From: Christensenella minuta
GTDB lineage: Bacteria > Bacillota > Clostridia > Christensenellales > Christensenellaceae
DNA: 64,000 nt
Direction of reading: 5' to 3'
Assembly: GCF_003628755.1 (NCBI RefSeq)
Contig: NZ_CP029256.1
Coordinates: 205,585 to 269,584, forward strand
The position numbers and the translations under genes are program-made. Below the pieces are notes generated by a model. That model saw only the letters and a list, made by a program, of their open reading frames with translations, did no database searches and had not been told where the DNA came from. This document shows positions 1 through 8,743 of the stretch, piece by piece. Each line of letters begins with the position of its first letter. The stretch's first letter is position 1.

Positions 1-2
1 TG

Positions 3-833
3 ATTAATGGCGGAAGTTTTGGAGCGCGTTTTAAACAGCTTTGCCAGCTTCAACGCATTCCGGTGAATGAGGTCAAATTGGATGTGGGCCAAAACATAAG
101 CGACGAGATGCTGGAAAAATTTGACGATGCCAAAATAACGGCTGTTTTAGTAAACAAGCACGAAACGTCGACAGGGGTTTTGTATAATATGGAGGCAATC
201 AAACGATTCTGCCGGAGAAACAACTGCCTTTTAATCGTTGACGCGATCAGCTCTTTTTTGGCAGATCCTTTGAATATGAAAGAGGAGGGAATAGATGCTT
301 TAATTATCGGCTCGCAAAAAGCATTAGCGTTGCCACCAGGAATGGCGTTCGTACTATTAGGAGAAAAAGCTCAGCAAATTGTTCGTCAAAATGAGGTATC
401 ATCTTTGTATTTTGCGTTTAAGAGCTATTTGGAAAATGGTGAAAGAGGGCAAACACCCTTTACACCCGCAGTAAGTATACTCCTGCAATTGAATGCAAAA
501 CTTCATATGCTTTTGGAGCAAGGCGTTGAAAGAGCAATTGATTCCACAAAGGAAATAGCGGAAGATTTTCGTAGGGGAATCCAAACTATTCCGTCCTTTG
601 AGCTATTGCATTTCAATTTATCAAATGCGCTGACTCCCCTTAAGTGCAATCATTTAAGCGCTAAATATGTCTTTGAAGCGCTCAAGAACGATTATGGCAT
701 TTTTATTTGCCCGAACGGAGGGGAATTACAGGATATGGTTTTTAGGGTTGGTCATATTGGGGCAATTACAAGGCAGGATAATGCAAGACTGCTGACAGCA
801 TTAAAAAGAGTAGAGGAAGGAAGCAGGTCATGA
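3..833 (+). CDS. Class V aminotransferase, PhnW-like (5' truncated by window edge)
   Basis: The reading frame is open from the first bases of the window, so the N-terminus is missing; the GTG at 63 is internal. The PLP lysine lies in a GSQKAL motif near nt 310-325, preceded by a DAISSF segment that supplies the PLP-ring aspartate. This is the pattern of class V fold-I enzymes such as alanine-glyoxylate and 2-aminoethylphosphonate (AEP):pyruvate transaminases. The next gene overlaps its end by 4 bp and is a small nucleotidyltransferase. In known phosphonate decoration systems an AEP transaminase and a CTP:phosphonate cytidylyltransferase are paired or fused, so conversion of phosphonoacetaldehyde to AEP for surface-glycan modification is the best inference. 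A serine or alanine transaminase of the same fold remains possible. Confidence 0.8.
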   Translation: MNGGSFGARFKQLCQLQRIPVNEVKLDVGQNISDEMLEKFDDAKITAVLVNKHETSTGVLYNMEAIKRFCRRNNCLLIVDAISSFLADPLNMKEEGIDALIIGSQKALALPPGMAFVLLGEKAQQIVRQNEVSSLYFAFKSYLENGERGQTPFTPAVSILLQLNAKLHMLLEQGVERAIDSTKEIAEDFRRGIQTIPSFELLHFNLSNALTPLKCNHLSAKYVFEALKNDYGIFICPNGGELQDMVFRVGHIGAITRQDNARLLTALKRVEEGSRS

Positions 834-1555
834 GGGCATTGATTTTAGCGGCTGGAAAAGGGACGCGAATTGCGCGCGCTCTGAGTGGGCAGCCAAAGTC
901 TATGGTTCATATCGGAGACAGACCATTGATTACCCACACGGTAGAACTTCTAAAAAAAGCAGGGATCGGTCATATCGGGGTAGCAGTGGGCTATCAGCAT
1001 ACAATGATTATGGAAGAAATCCAAAAGTATGAAGTTGAGTTTTTCTATAATCCATTTTTTGATGTGACGAACAGCATTGCTTCTGCGTGGTTCGCAAAAG
1101 ATTTTATAAGTACAGAAGATGATCTGATGATAATGAACGGCGATCTTTTCATGGAAGAATGCATGCTCAAGAGTATTCTGGGGGAAAAAGCCTCTCCGGT
1201 TCTTTTTGCGGACAGCAGCAGAAAAGATGAAGCGGACTATAAATTATGCTATGAAAACGATCTGCTGTTGAAATATGGAAAAGATCTTACGGGAAATGAT
1301 ATAACAGGAGAGTATATAGGAATTGCAAAAATCGGCAGAGAATTCATTCCAACATTCAAAGAGCATTTGGAGTTTATGATAAGCCAGCAAAAGCATGAGG
1401 CTTGGTGGGAAGATGTTTTATACGACTTGAGTGGAGAAACCGATATTTATGTAAAAGAACTAACAGAAGGATTTTGGGCAGAGGTCGATTACATTGAAGA
1501 CTATGAAAGAATTAAGGACTATCAGAAACAATTGTCCCATAAATCAGCGGAGTGA
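830..1555 (+). CDS. Small nucleotidyltransferase, probably PntC/LicC-like
   Basis: This 241-residue single-domain protein starts with the NTP-transferase signature LAAGKGTRI followed by GQPKSM, which binds the nucleotide phosphates. A metal-binding MNGD motif lies at about residues 101-104 and a late AEVDYIEDY segment supplies the second metal aspartates. The size and motifs match the LicC / PntC / MobA-like cytidylyltransferase group that makes CDP-choline or CMP-phosphonates. The start overlaps the upstream transaminase stop, so the two are translationally coupled. With that partner the likely reaction is CTP plus AEP to CMP-AEP, for transfer onto a polysaccharide. A sugar-phosphate or phosphocholine substrate cannot be excluded. 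No matching transferase for the activated phosphonate is recognised in the visible part of the operon. Confidence 0.8.
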   Translation: MRALILAAGKGTRIARALSGQPKSMVHIGDRPLITHTVELLKKAGIGHIGVAVGYQHTMIMEEIQKYEVEFFYNPFFDVTNSIASAWFAKDFISTEDDLMIMNGDLFMEECMLKSILGEKASPVLFADSSRKDEADYKLCYENDLLLKYGKDLTGNDITGEYIGIAKIGREFIPTFKEHLEFMISQQKHEAWWEDVLYDLSGETDIYVKELTEGFWAEVDYIEDYERIKDYQKQLSHKSAE

Positions 1556-1558
1556 AAA

Positions 1559-2704
1559 GTGAAAAATATTTTTGAAAAATCCGAATATGAGTGTATAGGA
1601 TGTGCTATATGTGCAAAGGAGTGTCCTGTCAACTGTCTTGATGTAAAGCTGGATGAATACGGATATTTAAGGGCTGAGTTGATCGGGGAGTGCATTGATT
1701 GCGGTGCCTGCCAAAAGGTATGCCCGCGATTTCGTGTTGAAACGCCTGAATTTAATATCTCAGGCGCTTCTTGTTATTATGGTTATAGTAAAGATGCAGA
1801 AGTACTGAAAAATTCTACTTCAGGCGGAATCGCATATGAGATATCGAAGTTTTTTTTGCAGCAGGGTTACAAAATAGTCGGCGTTACCTATGATTGTGAA
1901 AAAGATGTTGCGAAGCACATAGTGATAGACAATGAAGAGCAAATTAGGCAGATTACAGGATCCAAGTATATCCAAAGCTATACTCTTGAGGCGTTAAACC
2001 AGCTTGGAACAAAGCAGAAATATGTGTTTATCGGAACGCCTTGCCAGATTTATAGTATGCGCCAATATATTCGAAAGCATAATATGGAAGAAAATTTTTT
2101 GCTGATTGATTTTTTTTGTGGCGGAATCCCCGGATATTTATTATGGGAGCGCTATCTTGAGACCATTCGGCAGGAAATGGATATAGAAAAATTTAAATCA
2201 GTGGAATTCCGAAGCAAAAAAATGGGCTGGCATACTTTTTTGATGCGGCTTTCCAATGGAGAAGACGAGTATTTTGGGAAAGATAAGGCCGATCCGTTTA
2301 TGGATCTATTTTTATCTGGGACCACGCTTATGAACGATTGCTATACATGTGGGTTTCGTTTTAACAAGGTATACGCAGATATCCGGGTAGCAGATTTCTG
2401 GGGGAATAAATTTGCGGATAATAACACAGGCGTATCCATGATACTGGCGGTAACGGAACGGGGAAGGCAAGTATGCGCTCAGCTGAAAGATCAAGTAGTC
2501 ATGGAAAACGTCCCTTATGAATTGATCTATAAACTGAAAGATGGAAAGCATAAGGGAATTATGAAAAAGCCAAAATATCGGGAACGCGTATTGCAGTGGT
2601 TAGGTGACGGGAAACCTCTTTCCGAAATTACACTGTTTGTTGACAAGAAGATGAAAATAAGAGATTTTATCGTAAAAATGTATAATAGGGTACTGGGAGG
2701 ATAA
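1559..2704 (+). CDS. Coenzyme F420 hydrogenase/dehydrogenase beta-subunit family protein with 2x[4Fe-4S]
   Basis: The N-terminus carries two ferredoxin clusters with ligands C12, C15, C18, C22 and C45, C48, C51, C55. The rest matches the FrhB/FdhB-type fold, including NSTSGG (about 84-89) and GTPCQI (about 161-166). Members found in polysaccharide loci are usually followed directly by a pyruvyl transferase, as here (2-bp gap). Their exact reaction is not established; a reductive step on a glycan precursor or flavin is an inference. The start is GTG at 1559, three bases after the previous stop. A second Cys group in the middle (around DCYTCGFRF, residues 261-269) is common in this branch. Confidence 0.85.
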   Translation: MKNIFEKSEYECIGCAICAKECPVNCLDVKLDEYGYLRAELIGECIDCGACQKVCPRFRVETPEFNISGASCYYGYSKDAEVLKNSTSGGIAYEISKFFLQQGYKIVGVTYDCEKDVAKHIVIDNEEQIRQITGSKYIQSYTLEALNQLGTKQKYVFIGTPCQIYSMRQYIRKHNMEENFLLIDFFCGGIPGYLLWERYLETIRQEMDIEKFKSVEFRSKKMGWHTFLMRLSNGEDEYFGKDKADPFMDLFLSGTTLMNDCYTCGFRFNKVYADIRVADFWGNKFADNNTGVSMILAVTERGRQVCAQLKDQVVMENVPYELIYKLKDGKHKGIMKKPKYRERVLQWLGDGKPLSEITLFVDKKMKIRDFIVKMYNRVLGG

Positions 2705-2706
2705 AA

Positions 2707-3894
2707 GTGAATTTACTTTTACTTGAAGCATGCAATACCTATAATTATGGCTCTATGATGATGGTTGAAAATTTTATACACTATTCTCATCAGAAAGATC
2801 CGGAGATTCAATATTATGTAGTGGCAGAAGATGAGGTTCATATAAATCGTATAAAAGAAGCTACTGGTTTGGGAGAACAAATCTTCTATATCAAAGGCGC
2901 GGAATTGTTTCGCAATAATTCTGTTATGCGGTCATTTATTCTGAAAAAAATATTTCATGTGGATGTGTATTCTGATCTGATGAAAAAAATGGATAAGATT
3001 TTGGTGTTTGGAGGCGACGATTATACCGAGATATATGGAATGAAATATTTGTATCGGCAATTATGCTATACGGACGCTATGAAGCCAAAGGAAACATATA
3101 TGGCTTTAGTTGGACAGAGCATAGGACCATTCAAAAGAAAATTTACTCGAAACAGGGCATTTAGCCTTTTTGGATTAATGGATATGATTTCCTTAAGGGA
3201 GCATGAATCTTATCTTTATCTCAAAAAATATGGATTTTCTAACATTGTAGAAATGACCGATCTTGCACTGTTGCCTTTGGCAAAAGAGGATAGTAAAGCA
3301 ATAACAAAAGAAAATACAATAATTCTATGCCCCAGTGAATTGATGTATAGGCATGCTAAAAAAATAAGCAGGGAAGAGTTCATAGAATTTAATATTCAGC
3401 TTTGCAGGTGCTTATTGAACAAAGGATACAAATTGATCTTGTTGCCGCATGTGTGGGATGATATGATAGGCGGAGATTTGGCTATCACGAAGGAAATTTA
3501 TCAAGCCGTAGCGGATAAGGAGAATATTTTACTGGTTGAGGAACCTGTCTTACCAGCGCAGATCAGATATATGATCCGTAAGAGCAGATTATTGATCGCG
3601 GAGCGGATGCACCCGGCAATTTCCTGCCTTGAATGTGAAACTCCGTCTTTAGTGTTCTCCTATGGGAGAAAGTATGAAGGGATTTTTAAAAAATTATATG
3701 GGTTAAATGAGTTATTGATAGATATCAGAGAGTATGATGATATTAAAAGTTTGTTGTCCGATTGCATGAAAAAGCTAGAAAACATTATGCAACAATATGA
3801 TTTCATTGTTGATAGAATTAAGAAAAAAAATAACGAGGCACAGCCGATTACACGCGAGCATATTTACAATATTGTGGATGCAACCCAGAAATAA
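2707..3894 (+). CDS. Polysaccharide pyruvyl transferase family protein (WcaK/AmsJ-like)
   Basis: This 395-residue protein has the PS_pyruv_trans pattern. An N-terminal LLLEACNTYNYGSMMM segment matches the family's glycine/asparagine opening. A GGDDYTEIYG segment follows, then VGQSIGPFK, then a C-terminal ERMHPAISCL motif in which the conserved histidine sits. Family members transfer pyruvate from phosphoenolpyruvate to sugar hydroxyls, making ketals on surface glycans. The GTG start at 2707 follows AGGATAAAA. It is co-transcribed with the ferredoxin-type oxidoreductase before it, a pairing seen in many surface-glycan loci. The acceptor sugar is unknown. Confidence 0.85.
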   Translation: MNLLLLEACNTYNYGSMMMVENFIHYSHQKDPEIQYYVVAEDEVHINRIKEATGLGEQIFYIKGAELFRNNSVMRSFILKKIFHVDVYSDLMKKMDKILVFGGDDYTEIYGMKYLYRQLCYTDAMKPKETYMALVGQSIGPFKRKFTRNRAFSLFGLMDMISLREHESYLYLKKYGFSNIVEMTDLALLPLAKEDSKAITKENTIILCPSELMYRHAKKISREEFIEFNIQLCRCLLNKGYKLILLPHVWDDMIGGDLAITKEIYQAVADKENILLVEEPVLPAQIRYMIRKSRLLIAERMHPAISCLECETPSLVFSYGRKYEGIFKKLYGLNELLIDIREYDDIKSLLSDCMKKLENIMQQYDFIVDRIKKKNNEAQPITREHIYNIVDATQK

Positions 3895-3914
3895 AAGAGA
3901 GGAAGTAAAGGCGA

Positions 3915-4649
3915 ATGAAAAGAGTATATGGAGAGAAAATTGATATAGACGTTGAAAATGTTAAGAATTTCTGGAATGAACGAAAAAGCAAGTATTCTGA
4001 AGAGAATCCGTATGTATCGATACAGTGTAATGATTCTGATCCCGAATATGTAAAAAAATGGGACGCTTTTGAGAAAGAAAATATACTTCCTAAAATGAAT
4101 ATCACAAAAGAAGATAATGTTCTTGATATCGGTTGCGGAATTGGCAGATTAGGCGAAGCCATCATACCAATGTGCAAAAGATATATTGGCGTCGATTTCT
4201 CGGACGAATTGCTTGGGATAGCACGGGAACGGATTACCTGTGAAGGAGAGTATGAATTTATAAACGCATGTTTTCAAGAAATTACACAAAATCAGCAAAT
4301 TTGTGCAAGAGGGTCTTATAGCAAGGTGATTTTAGCAGGAGTTATTATGTATATCAACGATGAAAGCCTGACAAAAGGATTAAAAGATCTAAATAAAATT
4401 TTGGCTCCGCAATGTACTATTTTCACAACGGATCCTGTCGGCGTGGAAAAGAGGCTTACGTTGAATCAGTTTTATTCCGATAGCCTTTGCGCCAATTATA
4501 GTGTTATCTATAGAAAAGAAGAGGAATATGTGGAATTATTTAAGCCTCTGCTCGAAAAAGGTTTCCATATACATGAAAGTGAATTTATCTTCAAGAATGC
4601 TCACCAATATTCGGAAACAGAACGGCATTACTTTATTTTGAAAAGATAA
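3915..4649 (+). CDS. Class I SAM-dependent methyltransferase
   Basis: The 244-residue protein has the Rossmann methyltransferase motif I VLDIGCGIGRLG (about residues 65-76). Motif II is YIGVDFSDELL, where the acid binds the SAM ribose, and the IMYINDESL region forms motif IV. The N-terminus contains FWNERKSKYSEENPY, which resembles small-molecule and sugar methyltransferases of glycan clusters. It lies 20 bp after the pyruvyl transferase and closes this plus-strand run. A sugar O- or N-methyltransferase is inferred from location only. The ATG follows AGAGAGGAAGTAAAGGCGA. Confidence 0.8.
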   Translation: MKRVYGEKIDIDVENVKNFWNERKSKYSEENPYVSIQCNDSDPEYVKKWDAFEKENILPKMNITKEDNVLDIGCGIGRLGEAIIPMCKRYIGVDFSDELLGIARERITCEGEYEFINACFQEITQNQQICARGSYSKVILAGVIMYINDESLTKGLKDLNKILAPQCTIFTTDPVGVEKRLTLNQFYSDSLCANYSVIYRKEEEYVELFKPLLEKGFHIHESEFIFKNAHQYSETERHYFILKR

Positions 4650-4702
4650 ATAAGAGACTAATATGCCGGAATATAGTATTGAAAAATTTCTGAGTAAAAT
4701 TC

Positions 4703-4945
4703 TCAGGGCGCCACAAGATTATATGTCTGAATAAACGCTTCATATTCTTCAGGCATTAAATTTTTCATGGCTGCTAACGCATTGGCGGTAGTTAAAACAG
4801 GTTGTGGATTTCTGTTTAAATCTCGAATGATCTCGCGAAAGTGCTCTACAAATTGTGGTGACGTCGTGATGTCGGCAAAGTCCGGAGATGGCACAGGATT
4901 GACCAGGAGAGGTTTTATGAGGATGGGAGCGAAGCTCAAATACAC
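4703..4945 (-). pseudogene. Possible C-terminal relic of a Gfo/Idh/MocA-type oxidoreductase
   Basis: An 80-codon minus-strand frame contains a segment like FREIIRDLNRNPQPV followed by TTANALAAMK. This resembles the end of sugar-nucleotide dehydrogenases of the Gfo/Idh/MocA group. The frame stays open upstream to about nt 5020 but has no credible start or ribosome site and no N-terminal Rossmann fold. A separate plus-strand scrap ending at 5046 (ending in LLQYFKDIDSDV) overlaps its upstream side. Both look like fragments left by past rearrangement at the border between two glycan gene blocks. The family call is tentative. Confidence 0.3.
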
Positions 4946-5046
4946 AACTGAAACGTTACCAGAGAAACGACAACCGTTTTCCGCTGATCGTATTGGGCGG
5001 AAAGTCTCTGCTTCAATACTTCAAAGATATTGATTCCGATGTGTAA

Positions 5047-5220
5047 CATATCATTTGACATTGTACATCATACTATAATTAGCGCGTAGACTTTACTATA
5101 AAATGTAGTTATACTATAATAGTTCAAGATGCTTAAATTTAAGCATCTTGGCGCAATGACAGGAATAAATATATTATAGGAGCTTTAGTTTTCTGCCGAA
5201 AAGCTATAAAAAAGGAAATA
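5047..5220. other. AT-rich intergenic segment with a 26-bp perfect palindrome
   Basis: The stretch before the membrane-protein gene at 5221 is very AT-rich. It holds a perfect palindrome at 5125-5150 whose half-site is CAAGATGCTTAAA. There is no run of T after it, so it is not a standard terminator. The TATACTATAAT sequence just upstream (around 5110-5120) could be a promoter -10 region, which would make the palindrome an operator or a 5' leader hairpin. Confidence 0.5.
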
Positions 5221-6453
5221 ATGAAAAGGCAGTTTTTTTCGGAAAAACAGCAGAAGGTTAAAATTTCATATACAAGTTATTTTAATATTACTATGTTAAT
5301 AAGCTTGATCGGCTTGTTCGTTTGGCTATTTATTACGCATGGACAGAATATAGACATGCTTTTTGCGGATAGTGAAAAAAGCGGTGGTACATTTATGAAT
5401 TTCTTTGAACCACTTGCAAATGCTGCGATAGACCCTGTGAGAAATTTGGAAAGTTTAACGGCATTTGGGGCTCTTGTTTTTAGCGCGATTGCGTTTCCCA
5501 TTTCTTCAGAAACAATTTTTGACATCTTGCAGCACAACGTTTATGACATAGTTGGAGAAAAAACGGTAATACTTTATCAGCAATTTATGTTCCCATTACT
5601 ATTATGTATGTCTATAGGCATCTTACTTATAGCTTTCCTCTTGTTTTATATGAAGAATGGACGCCCTAACGAAAAATGGCTAACAGTTTTTTTGCTAATA
5701 AGTTCTTCGCCATTTCTATTTATGCTTGAACGTGCGGATATAGTTTTGTTCGCACTGATTTTACTTCTAATTTTTTTTGTATGGCATGATACAACTCCAA
5801 AGTGGCAAGTAGAAATTTCTTTGATCTGTTTGGGAGCGGCGGTTGCCTTAGAACCATTTCTGTTGGTAATTACGGTATTGCTACTGTGTGAACGAAGATA
5901 TTGGTGTTTTGTGCGTGCGCTTTTATACAGTATATTAATATTTATACTTCCATATTTATTATTAGGCCAATATCAAGAGATAGGCAAAATCCTGCATCAA
6001 TTATTCTGCGGATATGAAAAAAATATAGGAGATATACGATATATGGTCCAATACGACTATGTAGGACCGTGGGCTTATGTTATTCTGGGAATAAGTATTG
6101 TTTCAGCGTTTTTGACGAATAAAATGTGGAAGCGAGTTTTACTTTTATTGTGTAGTGCAATAGGGGTTATGGCTATTGCGCCGCTTTATGTTCTTTCATT
6201 TTTGGCAATACCAATCATTTTATTTTTGAAGCAGGAATGTAAAAATAGTATCTACTCTTACATTATTCTAACGTTAATGATACTTATTATGATTTCTAAA
6301 CCCTGGGGCTACCTATTTGGGGATTTCCCGGTGTCTACATTGGTCGATAAAGTAAGTTTGTTTATTCTTGTTGTGACACTTAATTTGGAAGCAATAACTG
6401 GTTGGGCTCGAATTAAATTTAAAATGAGGCGCCGGAAACCAGTAGAAGGATAA
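5221..6453 (+). CDS. Multi-membrane GT-C-like protein, GT87-related paralog
   Basis: This 410-residue protein has about nine or ten hydrophobic spans and a large first extracytoplasmic loop. It is clearly related to the next gene along its length: FMNFFEPLANAAIDP against FMDFFNSVVNTAVDP, and SSPFLFMLERADIVLF against SSPVLFLFERGNILF. GT87-type proteins are polyprenyl-phosphate-sugar-dependent glycosyltransferases in the membrane. Here the IYPP loop motif and the KxYP motif present in the neighbour are replaced (LTAFGA and LEPFLL), so it may be catalytically inactive or have a different role. ATG follows AAAAAGGAAATA. It precedes its paralog by 6 bp. Confidence 0.65.
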   Translation: MKRQFFSEKQQKVKISYTSYFNITMLISLIGLFVWLFITHGQNIDMLFADSEKSGGTFMNFFEPLANAAIDPVRNLESLTAFGALVFSAIAFPISSETIFDILQHNVYDIVGEKTVILYQQFMFPLLLCMSIGILLIAFLLFYMKNGRPNEKWLTVFLLISSSPFLFMLERADIVLFALILLLIFFVWHDTTPKWQVEISLICLGAAVALEPFLLVITVLLLCERRYWCFVRALLYSILIFILPYLLLGQYQEIGKILHQLFCGYEKNIGDIRYMVQYDYVGPWAYVILGISIVSAFLTNKMWKRVLLLLCSAIGVMAIAPLYVLSFLAIPIILFLKQECKNSIYSYIILTLMILIMISKPWGYLFGDFPVSTLVDKVSLFILVVTLNLEAITGWARIKFKMRRRKPVEG

Positions 6454-6459
6454 ATAACT

Positions 6460-8742
6460 ATGGAAATGCAGTCTCGGAATCGTGAAAAAACTTATTACAA
6501 GTTGTTATTTTACGTGGCAATGATTGCTGCGATTTTTGTGTTTTTTTGTACGTATTTCATAACGAGGGGGGCGGCTGCTGGCTCCATATTATATATAGAC
6601 ATCCATGATACGTTTATGGATTTCTTTAATAGCGTGGTAAATACTGCAGTTGATCCTTATGCGGATGCGGGCATTATTTATCCACCTTTATGTACCATAT
6701 TTTATCGGGCAATACTGCATATGATTTCTCCTAATGTTTTTCAGGAAATAATTATTGATGCAACTCCAGCAGCACAGCCCGAAGAGTTGAAATTATTTCA
6801 AGGATTTTGGATTCCCTTTATACTTTATGCAGCTATTACCTTTATTATTTTCATTATTGCCTTGGAAAGATTTAAAGGGGGAAAATTATCGGAAAAGATT
6901 TTATTTATTGCAGTATTATTACTTTCTAGTCCTGTTTTATTTCTGTTCGAGAGAGGGAATATTCTGTTTGTTGCATTGATTAGCTCTATTCTCTACTTTA
7001 GTCTATATGATTCGGAAAAAAAATGGAAACGCGAATTGGCATTGATTTGCCTTGCGGTAGCATTTGCTGTAAAGATATATCCGATTGTATTCGGTGTTCT
7101 GTTGCTGCGGGACAAGCGGTGGAAAGAAATACTTCGCTTGATTGTATATTGTATAGTTTTATTTGTATTACCTTTCTTCATGTTTAATGGTTTTGAAAGT
7201 ATGAAACTATTTATCAAGCAATTAATGGGAGTGTCTTCCAGCCAAGGAACAGCTATGACCTTTGGTGGGCAATTGAATTTTTCTAAAAGTTTTATGTATA
7301 TAAATGAGATGTTAGGTTGGGATATACCCAATCTACAATCTGCTGCCCAATTTTTCAATTGGCTACTCACAGGCTTGGCAATAATCTCGTTATTTATTTT
7401 AAAAGAAAGGTGGAAAGTTGCTGCTGTTGGAGCCGCCCTTATTGCGGGATTTCCCGGAATGAGTATATCTTATGTATTAGTATTTTTTATCATACCTATT
7501 GTGTTATTATTAGATAGCAATGAAAGAAATAAAATTTTAAATTATGTATATTTATTTTTTATGATAGTAATGATAATGCCTAAGGTGTTTTTAGATGCTG
7601 AGATGGGAGGGGGGAGCCGTTATATTGGTGGGAAACTAGATAGCTTTGCTTTTATGGGGATTGTTTTACTGGCAATAGGAGAATCGGTTATTTATCTTGC
7701 CTGCCAGATATCGAAGTGGGGAGAAATTAAAAAGGGCTTCTGCCTTGGGATTATATTAGGCTGTCTCACAGCTGTAATTGTCGTCCAAATATTCGTATGT
7801 CCGGGCGCGTGGTATTACACAGAGGATAAATACGAAAAGCTTTTTGGACAAGATTCAAATTTAGTGGCAGTAACGAAAAACAGTAGTGGGAAAATTATGG
7901 ATCAATATATTAGTGAGACTGAAGCAATGGAAGAATTATTTGGAGAAGAGTATTATTTAGCATTTAATACAGCTGTTTTGGAAGATAATGAAGCGCATTC
8001 GGCAAAAAATTTATTATCCCATTTTGATACTGAAAACATAGACGAAACATACTATGATTCGGGTGATATAATTTATTATTATGCAGGACAAGAAAATAAC
8101 GGGGTAGGAAGCCCTGAAACCTTTTATCACCTCCAATCAGATGAATATGTTCAGATTGCAATACCAATCTATTCATCCAGTCAAAAATTCCTCATTGATT
8201 GCTTTATTACCAGCGAAGAAGAATCCTACATTAATTTTATAATAAAAGAGGAAGCAACACGCTGTGGGGAAGATATGGTGACAAGTGTGTCGGTATTACC
8301 CGAAACAAAGCATTATTTGATAGAAATTGAAGCACAAGAAGAAAGTACACTGGGAGGTTATCTTATTTTATCCTTTCCTGAGGGAATTTATACTATTGAA
8401 CAATTAAAAATTTTCCCTGTAGATGATCCGGTAAAAACGTTTAAGGAAGAGAGAAAAAATAATCAATGGGAAATAGAAGTGACACAGCCAGTCGTATTTA
8501 GTACAGAGCACGTATACGATGATATAAAAGAATTTTTAATTGATGGAGAATCAAGGGAGCCAATCAAAGTAAATGGAAGATATGCGGGTATTTATGTGTA
8601 TCCTGATGATAGTCAAATACAGGTAATTAAAAAGCCATTGGGGATTAAAGTAGGCCTTAGCTTTTTGATTATTGTAACGGGAGCCGCTACTATTATTTGG
8701 AGAGGAATACATAACAGAAAAAAAAGCAGAAAACCAAAGTGA
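6460..8742 (+). CDS. GT87-like membrane glycosyltransferase with C-terminal extracytoplasmic domain
   Basis: The first ~420 residues form a multi-span GT-C-type core. The first loop carries DIHDTFMDFF and then IYPPLCTIF (about residues 75-83), and a later loop keeps AVKIYPIVF, both typical of GT87 enzymes. A further span at about 425-445 is followed by a ~290-residue soluble region and a last span near 738-755 with a basic tail. The soluble region is rich in acidic and aromatic residues and matches no family I recognise; it may bind the glycan acceptor. The preceding gene is a shorter paralog. The role in lipid-linked glycan assembly or transfer outside the membrane is an inference from fold and locus. 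Confidence 0.7.
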   Translation: MEMQSRNREKTYYKLLFYVAMIAAIFVFFCTYFITRGAAAGSILYIDIHDTFMDFFNSVVNTAVDPYADAGIIYPPLCTIFYRAILHMISPNVFQEIIIDATPAAQPEELKLFQGFWIPFILYAAITFIIFIIALERFKGGKLSEKILFIAVLLLSSPVLFLFERGNILFVALISSILYFSLYDSEKKWKRELALICLAVAFAVKIYPIVFGVLLLRDKRWKEILRLIVYCIVLFVLPFFMFNGFESMKLFIKQLMGVSSSQGTAMTFGGQLNFSKSFMYINEMLGWDIPNLQSAAQFFNWLLTGLAIISLFILKERWKVAAVGAALIAGFPGMSISYVLVFFIIPIVLLLDSNERNKILNYVYLFFMIVMIMPKVFLDAEMGGGSRYIGGKLDSFAFMGIVLLAIGESVIYLACQISKWGEIKKGFCLGIILGCLTAVIVVQIFVCPGAWYYTEDKYEKLFGQDSNLVAVTKNSSGKIMDQYISETEAMEELFGEEYYLAFNTAVLEDNEAHSAKNLLSHFDTENIDETYYDSGDIIYYYAGQENNGVGSPETFYHLQSDEYVQIAIPIYSSSQKFLIDCFITSEEESYINFIIKEEATRCGEDMVTSVSVLPETKHYLIEIEAQEESTLGGYLILSFPEGIYTIEQLKIFPVDDPVKTFKEERKNNQWEIEVTQPVVFSTEHVYDDIKEFLIDGESREPIKVNGRYAGIYVYPDDSQIQVIKKPLGIKVGLSFLIIVTGAATIIWRGIHNRKKSRKPK

Positions 8743-8743
8743 T

